DNA from: Lonsdalea iberica
Lineage (GTDB): Bacteria > Pseudomonadota > Gammaproteobacteria > Enterobacterales > Enterobacteriaceae
NCBI RefSeq assembly: GCF_002111585.1
Contig: NZ_LUTP01000010.1
Coordinates: 1 to 64,000, forward strand
Reading direction: 5' to 3'
DNA length: 64,000 bases
Of the stretch, positions 49,525 to 59,087 are shown piece by piece. A program made the position numbers and the translations under genes. Each line of letters opens with the position of its first letter. Position 1 is the first letter of the stretch. The notes under the pieces were generated by a model. It was not told the origin of the DNA. It did not search any database and worked only from the letters and a program-made list of their open reading frames with translations.

Positions 49525-50109
49525 ATGACAAAAGAAAAGCGGCAGCAGCCGATCATTGACACACCGCGTCTGGCGCTGCGACCGCTGCGGGATTCGGACG
49601 TAGTCGCGTTGTTCGCACTGCTGGAAAGCGACCCGCGCATTGCCGCTATGGCCGTGCATATTCCTTATCCTTGCCCGCAGTCCCGAATTTCATCATGGAT
49701 TGCTTCTCTACAGGATAACTGGCTAAGCGGAAAAAGCGTGACGTTTGCCCTGTGTCTGCGACAGGGCGGCGAGATCGTGGGCGCGATTTCGTTGTCGGCG
49801 CTGGATAGCCATTACCCGGAGGTCGGATACTGGTTAGGGACGGAGTATTGGGGGCACGGATATGGTACGGAAGCCTGTCTGGCGATATGTCAGTTCGCGT
49901 TTCAGCAACTCGGTTTGGACCGGCTGTATGGTTGCCACAAAGACGGCAATATTGCGTCAGGCAAGGTGCTGCTAAAAAGCGGATTTCAGCTACTGGGCAG
50001 TCAGAATCTGTATATCGCCGAGCTGCAGCGACATGAATGGGTCGCCTTTTATCTGAGAGTCGCTGCTGGGGAGGCTGCGCTGGGGCAAGATGATGCGCTG
50101 GCGGAATAA
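49525..50109 (+). CDS. GNAT family N-acetyltransferase (RimJ/RimL-like)
   Basis: 194 residues from the ATG at 49525 with AAGGTGG upstream (a GTG at 49516 is in frame). N-terminal IIDTPRLALRPLRDSDV and the acetyl-CoA loop GYWLGTEYWGHGYGTEA are typical of the Acetyltransf_3 group, which includes ribosomal-protein and antibiotic acetyltransferases. A helix with NIASGKVLLKSGFQ follows as usual. Substrate unknown. Divergent from nifJ and convergent with ddlA. Confidence 0.85.
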   Translation: MTKEKRQQPIIDTPRLALRPLRDSDVVALFALLESDPRIAAMAVHIPYPCPQSRISSWIASLQDNWLSGKSVTFALCLRQGGEIVGAISLSALDSHYPEVGYWLGTEYWGHGYGTEACLAICQFAFQQLGLDRLYGCHKDGNIASGKVLLKSGFQLLGSQNLYIAELQRHEWVAFYLRVAAGEAALGQDDALAE

Positions 50110-50239
50110 CCGCCGCTCGATGCGTCGTGAATAGTGAGGATATAAGGAGGAAAGCGCGTTCGAGGTAAATCCGGAGATTGAGAGAATGGAAGGCGAACCG
50201 GGCAAGACTTCTGACGCCTTGCCCGATGACCATTGAGCG

Positions 50240-51340
50240 TCAGTCGCGCACTGAGCTTTGCAGGGCGTTATCCTGCTTGTAGCGCTCCAGCGCTAGCTCA
50301 ATCAGCTGAGTAATTAATGCGGTATAACTAATACCGCTCGCCTGCCACAACTTCGGGTACATACTGATATTGGTGAAACCGGGCAGCGTGTTGACTTCGT
50401 TGATAACGATCTCGTCATCCTGCGTCAGGAAGACATCGACCCGCGCCATCCCCTGACACTCCAGCGTCTGGAAAGCGCGCAACGCAACGGCGCGAATACG
50501 CTCGTCGGTCACTTCCGGCAGGGGAGCCGGGATTGCGACGCCGGCACCGTCTTTATCAATGTATTTGGTATCGTAAGAGTAGAACTCGTCGTGCAGCACG
50601 ATCTCGCCGCACACGCTGGCCTGCGGAAAATCATTGCCCAGTACGGCGCATTCGATTTCACGGCCGACAATCGCGGACTCTACCAGCACCTTGTGGTCAT
50701 AACTGAACGCCAGATCGACCGCGCGTTTAAATGACGCCTCGTCTTTGACTTTGCTGACGCCGACGGAAGAGCCTTGGTTGGCCGGTTTGATAAACAGCGG
50801 CAGACCCAGCTTGGCGGTGATTGTGGTGAAGTCGAATCGACGACGGTTAGCGCGGGTGAGAGTAACAAACGGCGCGACCAGCAGCCCGGCGTCTCGTAAC
50901 AGTCGCTTGGTCACGTCTTTATCCATGCTGACCGCCGAGCCCAGTACGCCGCTGCCGACGAACGGTATATTCGCCATCCGCAGCAGTCCCTGCAGAGAAC
51001 CATCTTCGCCCAACGTGCCGTGAACGATCGGGAAGATCACGTCGATCTGGGACAGGGCATCTGCATTTTTCGTATCGATTAACTGGCGGTCGACCTGACC
51101 GGGGATCAGCGCGACATGCTGGCTTGAACGGTTAAGGGCTATTTTCACCGGGTTTTCTGCATTCAGCAGATAATTGGAGGCATCATTAATGTGCCACTCG
51201 CCCTGCTTGTCGATACCCAGCAGAACGACGTCGAATCTATCCTTATCAATGGTTTCCACGATGTTTTTGGCGGACTGCAGCGAAACTTCGTGTTCTGCCG
51301 ATTTACCACCGAACACGACGCCAACTCGAATCTTAGTCAT
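50240..51340 (-). CDS. ddlA: D-alanine--D-alanine ligase A
   Basis: Joins two D-alanines with ATP for peptidoglycan precursors. 366 residues. N-terminal [21 protein letters not shown], central [14 protein letters not shown] (ATP grasp loop), and C-terminal [24 protein letters not shown] are those of DdlA, the longer Ddl paralogue outside the mur cluster. Downstream of mltB on the same strand with about 190 nt between, so probably a separate unit. Confidence 0.95.
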   Translation of the reverse strand: MTKIRVGVVFGGKSAEHEVSLQSAKNIVETIDKDRFDVVLLGIDKQGEWHINDASNYLLNAENPVKIALNRSSQHVALIPGQVDRQLIDTKNADALSQIDVIFPIVHGTLGEDGSLQGLLRMANIPFVGSGVLGSAVSMDKDVTKRLLRDAGLLVAPFVTLTRANRRRFDFTTITAKLGLPLFIKPANQGSSVGVSKVKDEASFKRAVDLAFSYDHKVLVESAIVGREIECAVLGNDFPQASVCGEIVLHDEFYSYDTKYIDKDGAGVAIPAPLPEVTDERIRAVALRAFQTLECQGMARVDVFLTQDDEIVINEVNTLPGFTNISMYPKLWQASGISYTALITQLIELALERYKQDNALQSSVRD

Positions 51341-51529
51341 ATCACTCTTTCCGTTATGCGAGGTCTTTGCCCCAGCCTTGATCGATAGTGCTCACTAAAA
51401 CAGCCAACGGCACCAGGCGCAAGGGAATCATTCCGGGAAATTCGATTTTACGTTGCAAGCGAAGAAACTATCGCCTAAGCGCCTAACTCCCCGTCAGTCC
51501 ATCCGCCTCTCACGTCGGTAAAGATGCCG

Positions 51530-52612
51530 TCACTGCTGAGCTCGCCGGGCTATTTTCACCTCTTCGCCCAACTGCCAGACCACCATCGCGTAATGGGTGC
51601 TGTGGTTATAGCGGGTGATGGTGTAGAAGTTGGGCTGCCCGTACCAATACTGATAGCGATTCCCCATATCCAAACGCAATAGGCTAACTTCCTGGTTACC
51701 GATGAGCGGTTCGAGCGGAGACAGGCCGGCGGCCGACAGGGTTCTTACCGAATAGCGGGTATTAAAGCCGGTATCCAGACTCAACGCCTGACCATTCGCG
51801 GAGACGGCCACCTGTCCGTTGCGTACCCAGCCGTGGGCTTTGAAGTAGTTGGCGACGCTGCCGATGGCGTCGACGGGGTCCCAAAGATTGGGGATGCCAT
51901 CGCCATTAAAATCTACCGCATAGCGTTTAAAGGCGGAGGGCATGAATTGCCCGTATCCCATAGCGCCGGCGTAAGAACCCCGCAGCGTCAGCGGGTCAAA
52001 ACCATCTTTCCGCGCCATCAACAGAAATTGCTCCAGCTCGCCTTTGAAATAGGCGGCGCGACGCGGATAGGCGAAGGAGAGTGTTGCCAACGCATCCAAA
52101 ATACGGGTTTTCCCCATGATGCGGCCCCAGCGGGTTTCCACGCCAATAATCCCCACGATGATTTCCGGCGGCACGCCATAGGTCTGCCATGCGCGATTCA
52201 ATGCATCTTCGTATTGGTTCCAGAACATAACGCCATTTTGCACGTTGTCCGGCGTAATAAATTTCTTGCGATAACGCAGCCAGGCGCCGTTGGGGATGTT
52301 GGACGGGATCGCGGAGGTCGGCGAGGGCGCCTGTCGATCCATCAGCCGGATCACACCATCCAGCCGTTGCGCCTGTCCCAGGACGCGGTGCAGGTTTTCA
52401 CGCTCGAATCCGTACTCTTTCACCATGTGATCCACGAAGCGATCGACGTCTGGATTGTTTGCGAAGTCTCCGCTCTGAAAGCCCGCGGATGAAGAGCGAA
52501 AAAAACCGCCTGACGGTTTCAGCATAGTGTCTGAAGGGAGGGAAGAGGCTGGCTTGCTGCTACACGCTTGCAGCATCACGATAAGGGGCAATAAAGCAAC
52601 CAGACGACGCAT
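51530..52612 (-). CDS. mltB: Membrane-bound lytic murein transglycosylase B
   Basis: Outer-membrane lipoprotein that cleaves the MurNAc-GlcNAc bond of peptidoglycan to give 1,6-anhydro ends. 360 residues, E. coli length. Lipobox LQAC near residue 17, catalytic Glu in GVETRWGR, MGYGQFMPSAFKRYAVD and the Ca-binding-like DFNGDGIPNLWDP loop. Typical Slt35 fold. In E. coli mltB lies elsewhere; here it is next to ssrA. Confidence 0.94.
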   Translation of the reverse strand: MRRLVALLPLIVMLQACSSKPASSLPSDTMLKPSGGFFRSSSAGFQSGDFANNPDVDRFVDHMVKEYGFERENLHRVLGQAQRLDGVIRLMDRQAPSPTSAIPSNIPNGAWLRYRKKFITPDNVQNGVMFWNQYEDALNRAWQTYGVPPEIIVGIIGVETRWGRIMGKTRILDALATLSFAYPRRAAYFKGELEQFLLMARKDGFDPLTLRGSYAGAMGYGQFMPSAFKRYAVDFNGDGIPNLWDPVDAIGSVANYFKAHGWVRNGQVAVSANGQALSLDTGFNTRYSVRTLSAAGLSPLEPLIGNQEVSLLRLDMGNRYQYWYGQPNFYTITRYNHSTHYAMVVWQLGEEVKIARRAQQ

Positions 52613-52814
52613 CGGAAATCCATAAAATTGGGGTAAATTGGATGTTGGAATGTTAGCTCATCACGCTCAAAAACGGTGAGTTAAATGCGAATAGTTCGGT
52701 TAATTATTCAGGGGGTGTTTTCTTAGTTTGCTCTCGCAAAACTTGCTTGGGGATGTGTTGTGAGGGGCACTAACGTTGTGAAAGCTACATAACCGCACTG
52801 CGTCCATCTGGCAC

Positions 52815-52850
52815 AAAAAAGCCCGCGGGGCTTGTGCCATGCGGGCTTTT
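52815..52850 (-). terminator. Terminator after ssrA
   Basis: AAAAGCCCGC (52817-52826) pairs with GCGGGCTTTT (52841-52850) over a 14-nt loop, followed on the minus strand by more T residues. 43 nt beyond the tmRNA 3' end. Confidence 0.85.
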
Positions 52851-52892
52851 CGTACTTCACCGGCCTTATCTGGTAATAACCGGTGTCTAAAT

Positions 52893-53257
52893 TGGTGGAG
52901 CTGGGGGGATTTGAACCCCCGTCCGGAATTACTCTACCGTCGGTACTACATGCTTAGTCTAGTCTTTACATTCGCCTGGTAGCTGCGGACAGACACGCTA
53001 CTAACAAACTAGCCTGATTAGATTTAACGCTTCAACCCCAGGCAAGGCATCCACGCGATCTCTTTTTAGGTTTGACCTCTCTTGATCCCCGTCCTAAGAG
53101 CGGAGGCTAGGGAGAGAGGGCTATACGCAGGGTATTAAGCTGCTACAGCGTAGTTTTCGTCGTTTGCGACTATTTTTTTGCGGCTTTTTACGAGGCCAAC
53201 CGCCCCTCGGCATGCACCTTGGGCTTTGCAAATCCCGTCGAATCCAGAATCAGCCCC
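52893..53257 (-). ncRNA. ssrA: tmRNA (ssrA)
   Basis: 365 nt on the minus strand, from GGGGCTGATTCTGG to the 3' TCCACCA. The tRNA-like ends pair as in E. coli ssrA, and the T arm carries GGTTCAAATCC. The tag reading frame is 53135-53167 and encodes ANDENYAVAA followed by TAA; E. coli has ANDENYALAA, so one Leu-to-Val change in the degradation tag. With SmpB it rescues stalled ribosomes. smpB is 49 nt upstream on the same strand. The 3' end, a common integration site for islands, is followed directly by its terminator and mltB, with no integrase. Confidence 0.96.
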
Positions 53258-53306
53258 AAGAAACTTTCGCCAGTATACCAGAACTTACCGGACTTAAGCC
53301 ACCCGC

Positions 53307-53789
53307 TTAGCGGTTTGCGCTCTTCATGATACGGGCTTTGTCTAATTTCCACTCACGTTCTTTGATATCGTCGCGCTTGTCGTGATCTCGTTTCCCTTTC
53401 GCTACGCCGATTTTGACTTTGCTCCAGGCATTTTTCCAATACATCGACAATGCGACGACGGTATAACCCTCACGGCTGATTCGGCCGATGAGCGATTCTA
53501 TCTCGCGTTTGTTGAGTAACAGTTTGCGCGTGCGAGTGGGGTCACATACAACATGCGAAGACGCAACGTTGAGCGGGGTAATCGTGGCGCCAAAGAGGAA
53601 GGCTTCGCCGTCTCTTAGGGTCACATAGCTGTCGCTGATATTGGCTTTGCCCGCTCGCAGAGATTTGACTTCCCAACCTTGCAGTTCAAGGCCAGCTTCA
53701 AATTCTTCTTCGATGAAGTACTCATGGCGAGCACGCTTGTTTTGCGCAATGGTAGCGGAACCGGGTTTGTACGCTTTTTTCTTTTTCAT
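53307..53789 (-). CDS. smpB: SsrA-binding protein SmpB
   Basis: Binds the tRNA-like end of tmRNA and brings it to stalled ribosomes. 160 residues, the E. coli length. N-terminal [28 protein letters not shown], core [19 protein letters not shown], and the basic C-terminal tail ([19 protein letters not shown]) that enters the ribosomal channel. Upstream of ssrA on the same strand, divergent from ratA. Confidence 0.97.
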   Translation of the reverse strand: MKKKKAYKPGSATIAQNKRARHEYFIEEEFEAGLELQGWEVKSLRAGKANISDSYVTLRDGEAFLFGATITPLNVASSHVVCDPTRTRKLLLNKREIESLIGRISREGYTVVALSMYWKNAWSKVKIGVAKGKRDHDKRDDIKEREWKLDKARIMKSANR

Positions 53790-53943
53790 AGTGCCGTCAT
53801 TATACTGGATGTCTAAGGGAATGAAATCCCCGCCAAAGTGTAGAGTGACATTGTGTTCTGCCTTGGGGCAACTTTCCCGGCGTTTTTATCTGAAGACCGA
53901 AAATGCTATTATTTTGCGCATTTTGTTACTCTTGGAAAATGGT

Positions 53944-54378
53944 ATGCCCAAAATCAATCGCTCTGCGTTAGTCCCCTACAGTGCCGAGCAAATGTTTAAA
54001 CTCGTTAATGATGTTCCTTCTTACCCTGCTTTTTTACCGGGATGTACAGGAAGCCGAGTTTTATCTACCTCTTCGGAGGGAATGACCGCGGCGGTTGATG
54101 TTTCCAAAGCTGGCATTAGTAAAACCTTTACAACACGAAATACGCTGACAGATAACCAGTCTATCTCAATGCGGCTGGTTGACGGTCCGTTTCGGCAATT
54201 AAAGGGTGATTGGCGGTTTACCCCGCTGAGTGAAGAGGCCTGCAAAGTTGAACTCGACTTGGATTTTGAGTTCAAAAATGCGTTGATTGAACTTGCTTTC
54301 GGCAAAGTATTTAAAGAGTTAGCGAATAATATGGTCCAGGCTTTCACAGAACGAGCCAAAGAGGTTTACAGTGCCTGA
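53944..54378 (+). CDS. ratA: Ribosome association toxin / ubiquinone-binding protein RatA
   Basis: START-like (polyketide cyclase/COQ10) domain protein of 144 residues. E. coli RatA blocks 70S assembly when overproduced and is also proposed to bind ubiquinone. Start [24 protein letters not shown] is the family N-terminus; the frame is open upstream across smpB but without coding character. Contains YPAFLPGC and [18 protein letters not shown]. Overlaps ratB by 8 nt, so one operon. Confidence 0.92.
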   Translation: MPKINRSALVPYSAEQMFKLVNDVPSYPAFLPGCTGSRVLSTSSEGMTAAVDVSKAGISKTFTTRNTLTDNQSISMRLVDGPFRQLKGDWRFTPLSEEACKVELDLDFEFKNALIELAFGKVFKELANNMVQAFTERAKEVYSA

Positions 54379-54661
54379 GATGCGGGTTGAGGTGGTTTAC
54401 GCGCTGCCGGAGCGCCAGTTTCTTCGTACGCTGGGGCTCAATGAGGGTAGTACAGTGGAGCAGGCAATCAAAGCGTCGGGTTTACTGACATTGCGTCCAG
54501 AGATAGATCTCAATATCAATAAAATTGGTATTTTTAGCCGCCCGGTCAAACTGGATCAAAAGCTGCAGGAAGGCGATCGCGTTGAAATTTATCGCCCCTT
54601 GACTGCCGATCCCAAAGAGTTGCGCCGACAACGGGCTGAACACTCAAAAAGTAAACGCTAG
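54371..54661 (+). CDS. ratB: RnfH family ubiquitin-like protein RatB
   Basis: 96 residues, beta-grasp fold of the RnfH/YfjF family. Visible: [59 protein letters not shown], followed by a basic tail. Translated with ratA through an 8-nt overlap. Function in E. coli is not established; it accompanies ratA widely in gamma-proteobacteria. Confidence 0.92.
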   Translation: MPEMRVEVVYALPERQFLRTLGLNEGSTVEQAIKASGLLTLRPEIDLNINKIGIFSRPVKLDQKLQEGDRVEIYRPLTADPKELRRQRAEHSKSKR

Positions 54662-54731
54662 ACGTGTGCCATCTCGCTAACGAACTCAAGGCAGTTTGCC
54701 AGAAAAGTCCCCATAAAAGGGAAAACAGAAA

Positions 54732-54776
54732 GGTGGCGGTTTTACGAGGCGTAGCATCAAAGATGCGACAGCCACC
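54732..54776. other. Structured palindrome downstream of ratB
   Basis: GGTGGC (54732-54737) and GCCACC (54771-54776) enclose GCATC-AAA-GATGC, giving a nested cruciform without a T tract. It may be a processing or attenuator element, or a repetitive extragenic palindrome. The rest of 54662-54979 shows only the bamE terminator. Confidence 0.4.
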
Positions 54777-54891
54777 GACTTACTTAATCGTTATTCCCGA
54801 CATCTACTGCATGACGCCCCCCGAATAGACATACTGTGCGTCTCCCGTTCAGTGATGTATCCGTATCGCTCGTTGCCATAATTCGATTCGA

Positions 54892-54927
54892 CCTGAAAAG
54901 CTTTTCCCGAGAGGAAGGCTTTTCAGG
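54892..54927 (-). terminator. Hairpin terminator downstream of bamE
   Basis: CCTGAAAAGC (54892-54901) pairs perfectly with GCTTTTCAGG (54918-54927). Lies about 50 nt beyond the bamE stop, between the convergent ratAB and bamE units, so it may work for both. Confidence 0.7.
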
Positions 54928-54979
54928 CGTCTTCGGCTTCAACTCAGTAGCTTTGAGCCTATCCGACAACACTCGCCGA

Positions 54980-55318
54980 TTAGTTCAGCGCTGGCTTATT
55001 ATCGATGCTGGTAAGGATGCCTTGGCTGTTGAAATTCAGCGTCAGAGTCTGCTGTTTTACGGCTTCGTGACCGGGTTGCTGGCGGAATACATAGAACCAT
55101 GTATCGCTACCAAACGGGTCCTGTAACATCGGTGTTCCCAGAGAATAAGCAACCTGTTGTTTTGTCATACCATTATGGATCTTGGCGACGTCAGCCGGAG
55201 CTAAGTAGTTCCCCTGATTGATATCCGGGCGATAAACCACCTTCTCCAGCGTGGAGCATCCGGCGGTCAACATAACAGCGACTACGGCGGCGATGACAGT
55301 CAGCGTTTTACAGCGCAT
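54980..55318 (-). CDS. bamE: Outer membrane protein assembly factor BamE (SmpA)
   Basis: Small lipoprotein of the BAM complex that inserts beta-barrel proteins. 112 residues from the ATG at 55318; an upstream ATG at 55387 would place 23 non-signal residues before the signal peptide and is unlikely. Signal peptide with lipobox LTAGC, then [33 protein letters not shown], and [14 protein letters not shown], all BamE hallmarks. Sits between recN and ratB as in E. coli. Confidence 0.95.
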   Translation of the reverse strand: MRCKTLTVIAAVVAVMLTAGCSTLEKVVYRPDINQGNYLAPADVAKIHNGMTKQQVAYSLGTPMLQDPFGSDTWFYVFRQQPGHEAVKQQTLTLNFNSQGILTSIDNKPALN

Positions 55319-55429
55319 AGTGAGTTCATTCCTTAAGGGCATAGGTTGCCGATGATAATAGACCTTGCCTGTCTTGAAAACCGGCAAGGCCCATGTAAGA
55401 CCTCAGGAACCCGAAAAAGTTGAACGTTT

Positions 55430-57090
55430 TTATGCGGCCAATAACTCTTTGGCATTCGCCAGCGTATTCTTGGTCACGGCGCTTCCCCCTAGCAGGCGGG
55501 CCAATTCCTGAAGGCGAGCTCGTTTGCCGAGAGGCTCCATCAGCGTCTCAGTTTCTGCACCGTCAGTCTGCTTGCTGACGAAGTAATGATGGTGTCCGCA
55601 ACCAGCGACCTGCGGTAGATGGGTTACGCACATCACCTGCGTGGACTCGCCGAGTTGGCGCAGCATTTTGCCTACAATCGCCGCGGTCGGACCGCTAATT
55701 CCCACATCCACCTCATCGAAAATAAGTGCCGGCGTATCCATTTTCTGTGCCGTGATGACTTGCAGAATTAACGCGATACGTGACAGTTCCCCGCCTGATG
55801 CGACCTTCGCTAATTGTTGGTGTGGCTGTCCTGGGTTGGTTGTGACGCGAAACTCGATCTGGTCGGCCCCCGTCATGTTGAGGTGCTCGGTCGCGAAGGT
55901 GACGTGAATGGAGAAATCGCCGTGTGGCATTGCCAGTTCGCGCATGTTCTCGGTAATTAACTGGGAGAGTGCTTCCGCATGCTGGCAGCGCCGAGTATGC
56001 AGCTGTTCAGCGACATGCAATGCCTCCTGATGATATTCGTGTACAGCCTGACTTAAGGTCTCGTGATCGCTTTCCTGCTGCTCCAACAGCTGTTGCTCGT
56101 TTAGCAGTTGCTGATAAAACACAGGCAGCTCTTCCGGCGTGACATGGTGTTTCCGAGACAACGACAGCTGGCGGGACAGCCGCTGCTCCAGTTCATACAG
56201 GCGGACAGGATCAAGCTCCATTCGGTCGCTGTAGTGACGCAACTCATCGCTGGCTTCGCTAATTTGAATGTGGCTTCGTCGAGTAAAGACAGAATGCCAG
56301 ACAACGATTCGTCCAGCCCAACCAGTTCGGTCAGGGTCTGACGAGCGCTGTGTAACATTCCGAGCAGGTTCTGCTCTTCCCCTTCGCTGAGGATCTGCAA
56401 GGTTTGTTGGCTCAGAGACTGTAACTGCCCGCTGTTGGCTAGACGTTTGTACTCGGCGTCGATCTGTTCGTATTCGCCGGCCTGAGGCATAAATTCGTTC
56501 AATTCTTTCAATTGGTACTGCAGCAGCTCGCGTCGGGCCTCTCGCTCAATCGCGGCCTGCTGGTGGCGAGCAAGCTCTCGGCAGCTATGGTGCCACTGAC
56601 GGCAAGATTCTCGCATCGCAGACAGTAGCTGCGGTTCGTCCGCATAAGCGTCCAGCAGGTAACGCTGATGTTCAGGTTTCAGCAGCAGCTGATGGGCGTG
56701 CTGACCGTGCAGTTGAATCAAATGCTGACCCAATTCACGAAGTTGGGAAAGCGGCACGGCAGTCCCGTTGATAAACCCGCGAGAACGCCCATCAGCTCCG
56801 ACTACCCGGCGGAGAAGACATTCGTTGCTGTCATCCAACTGATTAAGCTCCAGCCACTCAAGTGCGGCTGGCGTATCTGCCAGGGAAAACCGCGCGCAGA
56901 TGTCCGCGCGCGCCGCGCCGGGCCGAACCATGCTGGCGTCGGCGCGATTCCCGAGGCAAAGGCCCAAGGCATCAATCGCGATGGATTTACCTGCCCCGGT
57001 CTCTCCGGTAATGACGCTCATACCTGTCTGAAAATCAATCTCCAGTTCGCGCACGATAGCGAAGTTACTGATAGTGAGTTGAGCCAGCAT
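55430..57090 (-). pseudogene. recN: DNA repair protein RecN, frameshifted
   Basis: SMC-like ATPase of recombinational double-strand break repair, SOS-induced. The N-terminal part (to about 56270) has Walker A GETGAGKS and coiled coil. The C-terminal part in another frame has [13 protein letters not shown] and [15 protein letters not shown] (Walker B). The switch is at 56268-56272: the sense GAAGCCACATTCAAATT needs one more base to run into [17 protein letters not shown]. With one base added the length is exactly 553 residues, the E. coli value. Two LexA boxes precede the gene. A one-base undercall is more likely than a true null. Confidence 0.92.
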
Positions 57091-57116
57091 GATGTTTTTC
57101 CTGTATGTAAAAACAA

Positions 57117-57154
57117 GTGTTAATGCATACAGTATAAACTGGTTTTTTATACAG
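57117..57154 (-). promoter_or_regulatory. Two LexA (SOS) boxes upstream of recN
   Basis: On the minus strand CTGTATAAAAAACCAG (57139-57154) and CTGTATGCATTAACAC (57117-57132), each one mismatch from CTGT-N8-ACAG. Their spacing copies the E. coli recN operators. They imply strong LexA repression and SOS induction. Confidence 0.85.
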
Positions 57155-57175
57155 TAAAGCCGTTAGGTTGACTTA

Positions 57176-58053
57176 TTAAAATAATTTTTTCGACCAACCT
57201 AATTTACTGCTCAGCGTATTGAAATAATTGTAATTTTCAGGGTGGATAAGATTGAGATGGTGAGGGCTGCGGCGAATTAAGACCTCTTCGCCTTCCTGAA
57301 TAGGAAGCGCGATCTGGCTATCGCAACTGATCTCTAAGTCGTTGGTAATCTGGGAGAATTTAAGTCTTATGGTGCTGTCGTTGCTGATCACGAGCGGCCG
57401 AGCGGAGAGCGTATGAGGGAACATCGGCACCAGCGCGATGGCGTCCAGCGATGGGCTCAAGATCGGGCCGCCGCCGGAAAGGGAATAGGCGGTGGAGCCA
57501 GTGGGCGTCGAGATAATCAACCCGTCTGAACGCTGTGAAAAGGCAAAACTGTCGTCGATGTAGACTTCAAACTCGATCATGTGGCGACTTTGCCAGGATG
57601 GAGGACGACTTCGTTGATGGCGCTGCTGCTGCTGTTCATGTGGTTGGCCCGGCACACCTGAGCTTCCAGCATAAACCGACTTTCGCGAATATAGCGCCCG
57701 GCGAGGACGTCACTCAGCTGTTGCTGGGCATGATCCGGGTCGAGGTCGGTTAAAAAGCCGAGATTTCCTCTGTTGACGCCGATGACGCTGATGTCGTAGC
57801 GGGACAGCACGCGCGCGGCACCGAGCATGTTGCCGTCCCCGCCGACCACGACGGCGAGGTCGGCCTGCTGTCCAACTTCCGCCAGACTGCCGGTGACGGC
57901 CTCAGTGAGGTTCAGTTCCTGGGCTATTTGTTGCTCGAGGATTACGGAATAACCTTTATCGGTTAGCCATTTATAGAGCATTTCGTGTGTGGCCAGGGCG
58001 GAAGGATGCCGTGGATGACCGACGATACCGATGCAGTTAAATGTTTTATTCAT
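57176..58053 (-). pseudogene. nadK: NAD kinase NadK, frameshifted
   Basis: Phosphorylates NAD to NADP and is essential in E. coli. The N-terminal part (57577-58053) has [16 protein letters not shown] and INEVVLHPG. The C-terminal part in another frame (57176-57595) has [20 protein letters not shown] and [17 protein letters not shown]. At 57583-57588 the sense reads AAAGTCGCCACATG; AAAGTCGCCCACATG would give KVAHMIEF and a 292-residue protein, the E. coli length. One C is missing from a run of three. Because the gene is essential, this is very probably a sequencing error. Divergent from grpE. Confidence 0.93.
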
Positions 58054-58118
58054 TGGGCGGTTAATCCTTACGGGAAGAGGGCGTTCCGCGTTTCAGCCGA
58101 GCAATATGTCAGGGTTCC

Positions 58119-58147
58119 CTTGAAACCCCCGTTTTGATCCCCATAAT
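58119..58147 (+). promoter_or_regulatory. Sigma-32 heat-shock promoter of grpE
   Basis: CTTGAAA (58119-58125), 13-nt spacer, CCCCATAAT (58139-58147). This matches the RpoH consensus CTTGAAA-N11-15-CCCCATNT almost perfectly and lies about 45 nt before the grpE start. Confidence 0.92.
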
Positions 58148-58189
58148 AAGCGAACAAGCGAGATGAATGCCAAAACCGCGGAGTATTTC

Positions 58190-58762
58190 ATGAGTAGTAA
58201 AGAACAGAAGTCGCCGGACGAACAGGTCCAGGATCAAAAGAAAGCAGCAGACGCCTCTGTTGAGACGCCAGAAGCGGCTGATCCCCGTGATGAACGTATC
58301 GCCGAACTGGAAGCGCAACTAAGCGAATTAGAGCAGCGTGAGCGCGAAAGCGTGCTGCGCTCTCGCGCCGAAAGCGAAAATATTCGCCGCCGTGCGGAGC
58401 TGGATGTCGAAAAAGCGCATAAGTTCGCGCTGGAAAAATTCGCCGGCGAAATGTTGCCGGTAATTGATAATTTAGAGCGTGCGCTGGAAACAGCAGACAA
58501 GTCCAACGATGCGCTGACAGCCATGATCGAAGGGGTCGAACTGACGCTGAAATCTTTGCTGTCTGCCGTGCATAAATTCGGGATTGAAGTCGTGGCGGAT
58601 GTGAATGTCCCGTTCAACCCGGAAATCCATCAGGCGATGACAATGATGGAATCTGCCGATCACGAGCCTAATCAGGTGATGCTGGTCATGCAGAAAGGTT
58701 ATACCCTGAACGGTCGCCTGCTGCGCCCGGCGATGGTTGCGGTATCAAAAGCTAAAGAGTAA
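58190..58762 (+). CDS. grpE: Nucleotide exchange factor GrpE
   Basis: Releases ADP from DnaK in the DnaK-DnaJ-GrpE chaperone cycle. 190 residues from the ATG at 58190 (GGAG upstream; an in-frame ATG at 58163 is unlikely). Acidic N-terminus, long coiled coil ([20 protein letters not shown]), then [12 protein letters not shown] and the beta-wing with [14 protein letters not shown] and [11 protein letters not shown] sigma-32 promoter precedes it. Divergent from nadK as in E. coli. Confidence 0.96.
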   Translation: MSSKEQKSPDEQVQDQKKAADASVETPEAADPRDERIAELEAQLSELEQRERESVLRSRAESENIRRRAELDVEKAHKFALEKFAGEMLPVIDNLERALETADKSNDALTAMIEGVELTLKSLLSAVHKFGIEVVADVNVPFNPEIHQAMTMMESADHEPNQVMLVMQKGYTLNGRLLRPAMVAVSKAKE

Positions 58763-58776
58763 CTTTTCTGGCTTTG

Positions 58777-58820
58777 CTTCGGAGCAGGGGATGTTAACCT
58801 GCTCCGAAGAGCCCCTGCTT
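58777..58820 (+). terminator. Terminator after grpE
   Basis: Perfect 12-bp stem CTTCGGAGCAGG (58777-58788) with CCTGCTCCGAAG (58798-58809), 9-nt loop, then a pyrimidine-rich tail. 15 nt after the stop. Confidence 0.75.
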
Positions 58821-59027
58821 TTCCTCTTTCCCCTTTCTCTCCCCCAAGTATTGACGCAACAATATTTCTCGCCTGATTTATATCGAACCCGTTTTTTTTC
58901 AGGCCGAAAGCATCACATTGTGTATATTTTGTTAATATTAGTTTTTTGATACGCATCGGGTTTTGTGTCGAAACACCTCATCATCTCTGCCTATCAGAAC
59001 AATCATTTCTATCGCTCTAAATGCACT

Positions 59028-59042
59028 TGATAATCATTCTCA
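59028..59042. promoter_or_regulatory. Fur box upstream of mntH
   Basis: TGATAATCATTCTCA matches the 7-1-7 Fur inverted repeat TGATAATnATTATCA in all but one position. A TATAAT -10 box lies just downstream (59055-59060), so Fur bound here would block the promoter. Fur repression of mntH is known in E. coli and Salmonella. The MntR operator of those species is not evident. Confidence 0.8.
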
Positions 59043-59087
59043 TATCTGTGAGAGTATAATTTCAGTATGTTTAGAAGGGTCAATTTT

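Noticed and set aside
52613-52892. Genomic island or prophage at the 3' end of ssrA
   Set aside because: The tmRNA 3' end is followed directly by its terminator and mltB. No integrase or duplicated att sequence is visible.
53641-53943. Upstream extension of ratA across smpB
   Set aside because: The family start is MPKINRSAL at 53944. The upstream part is antisense to smpB and has no ratA-like residues.
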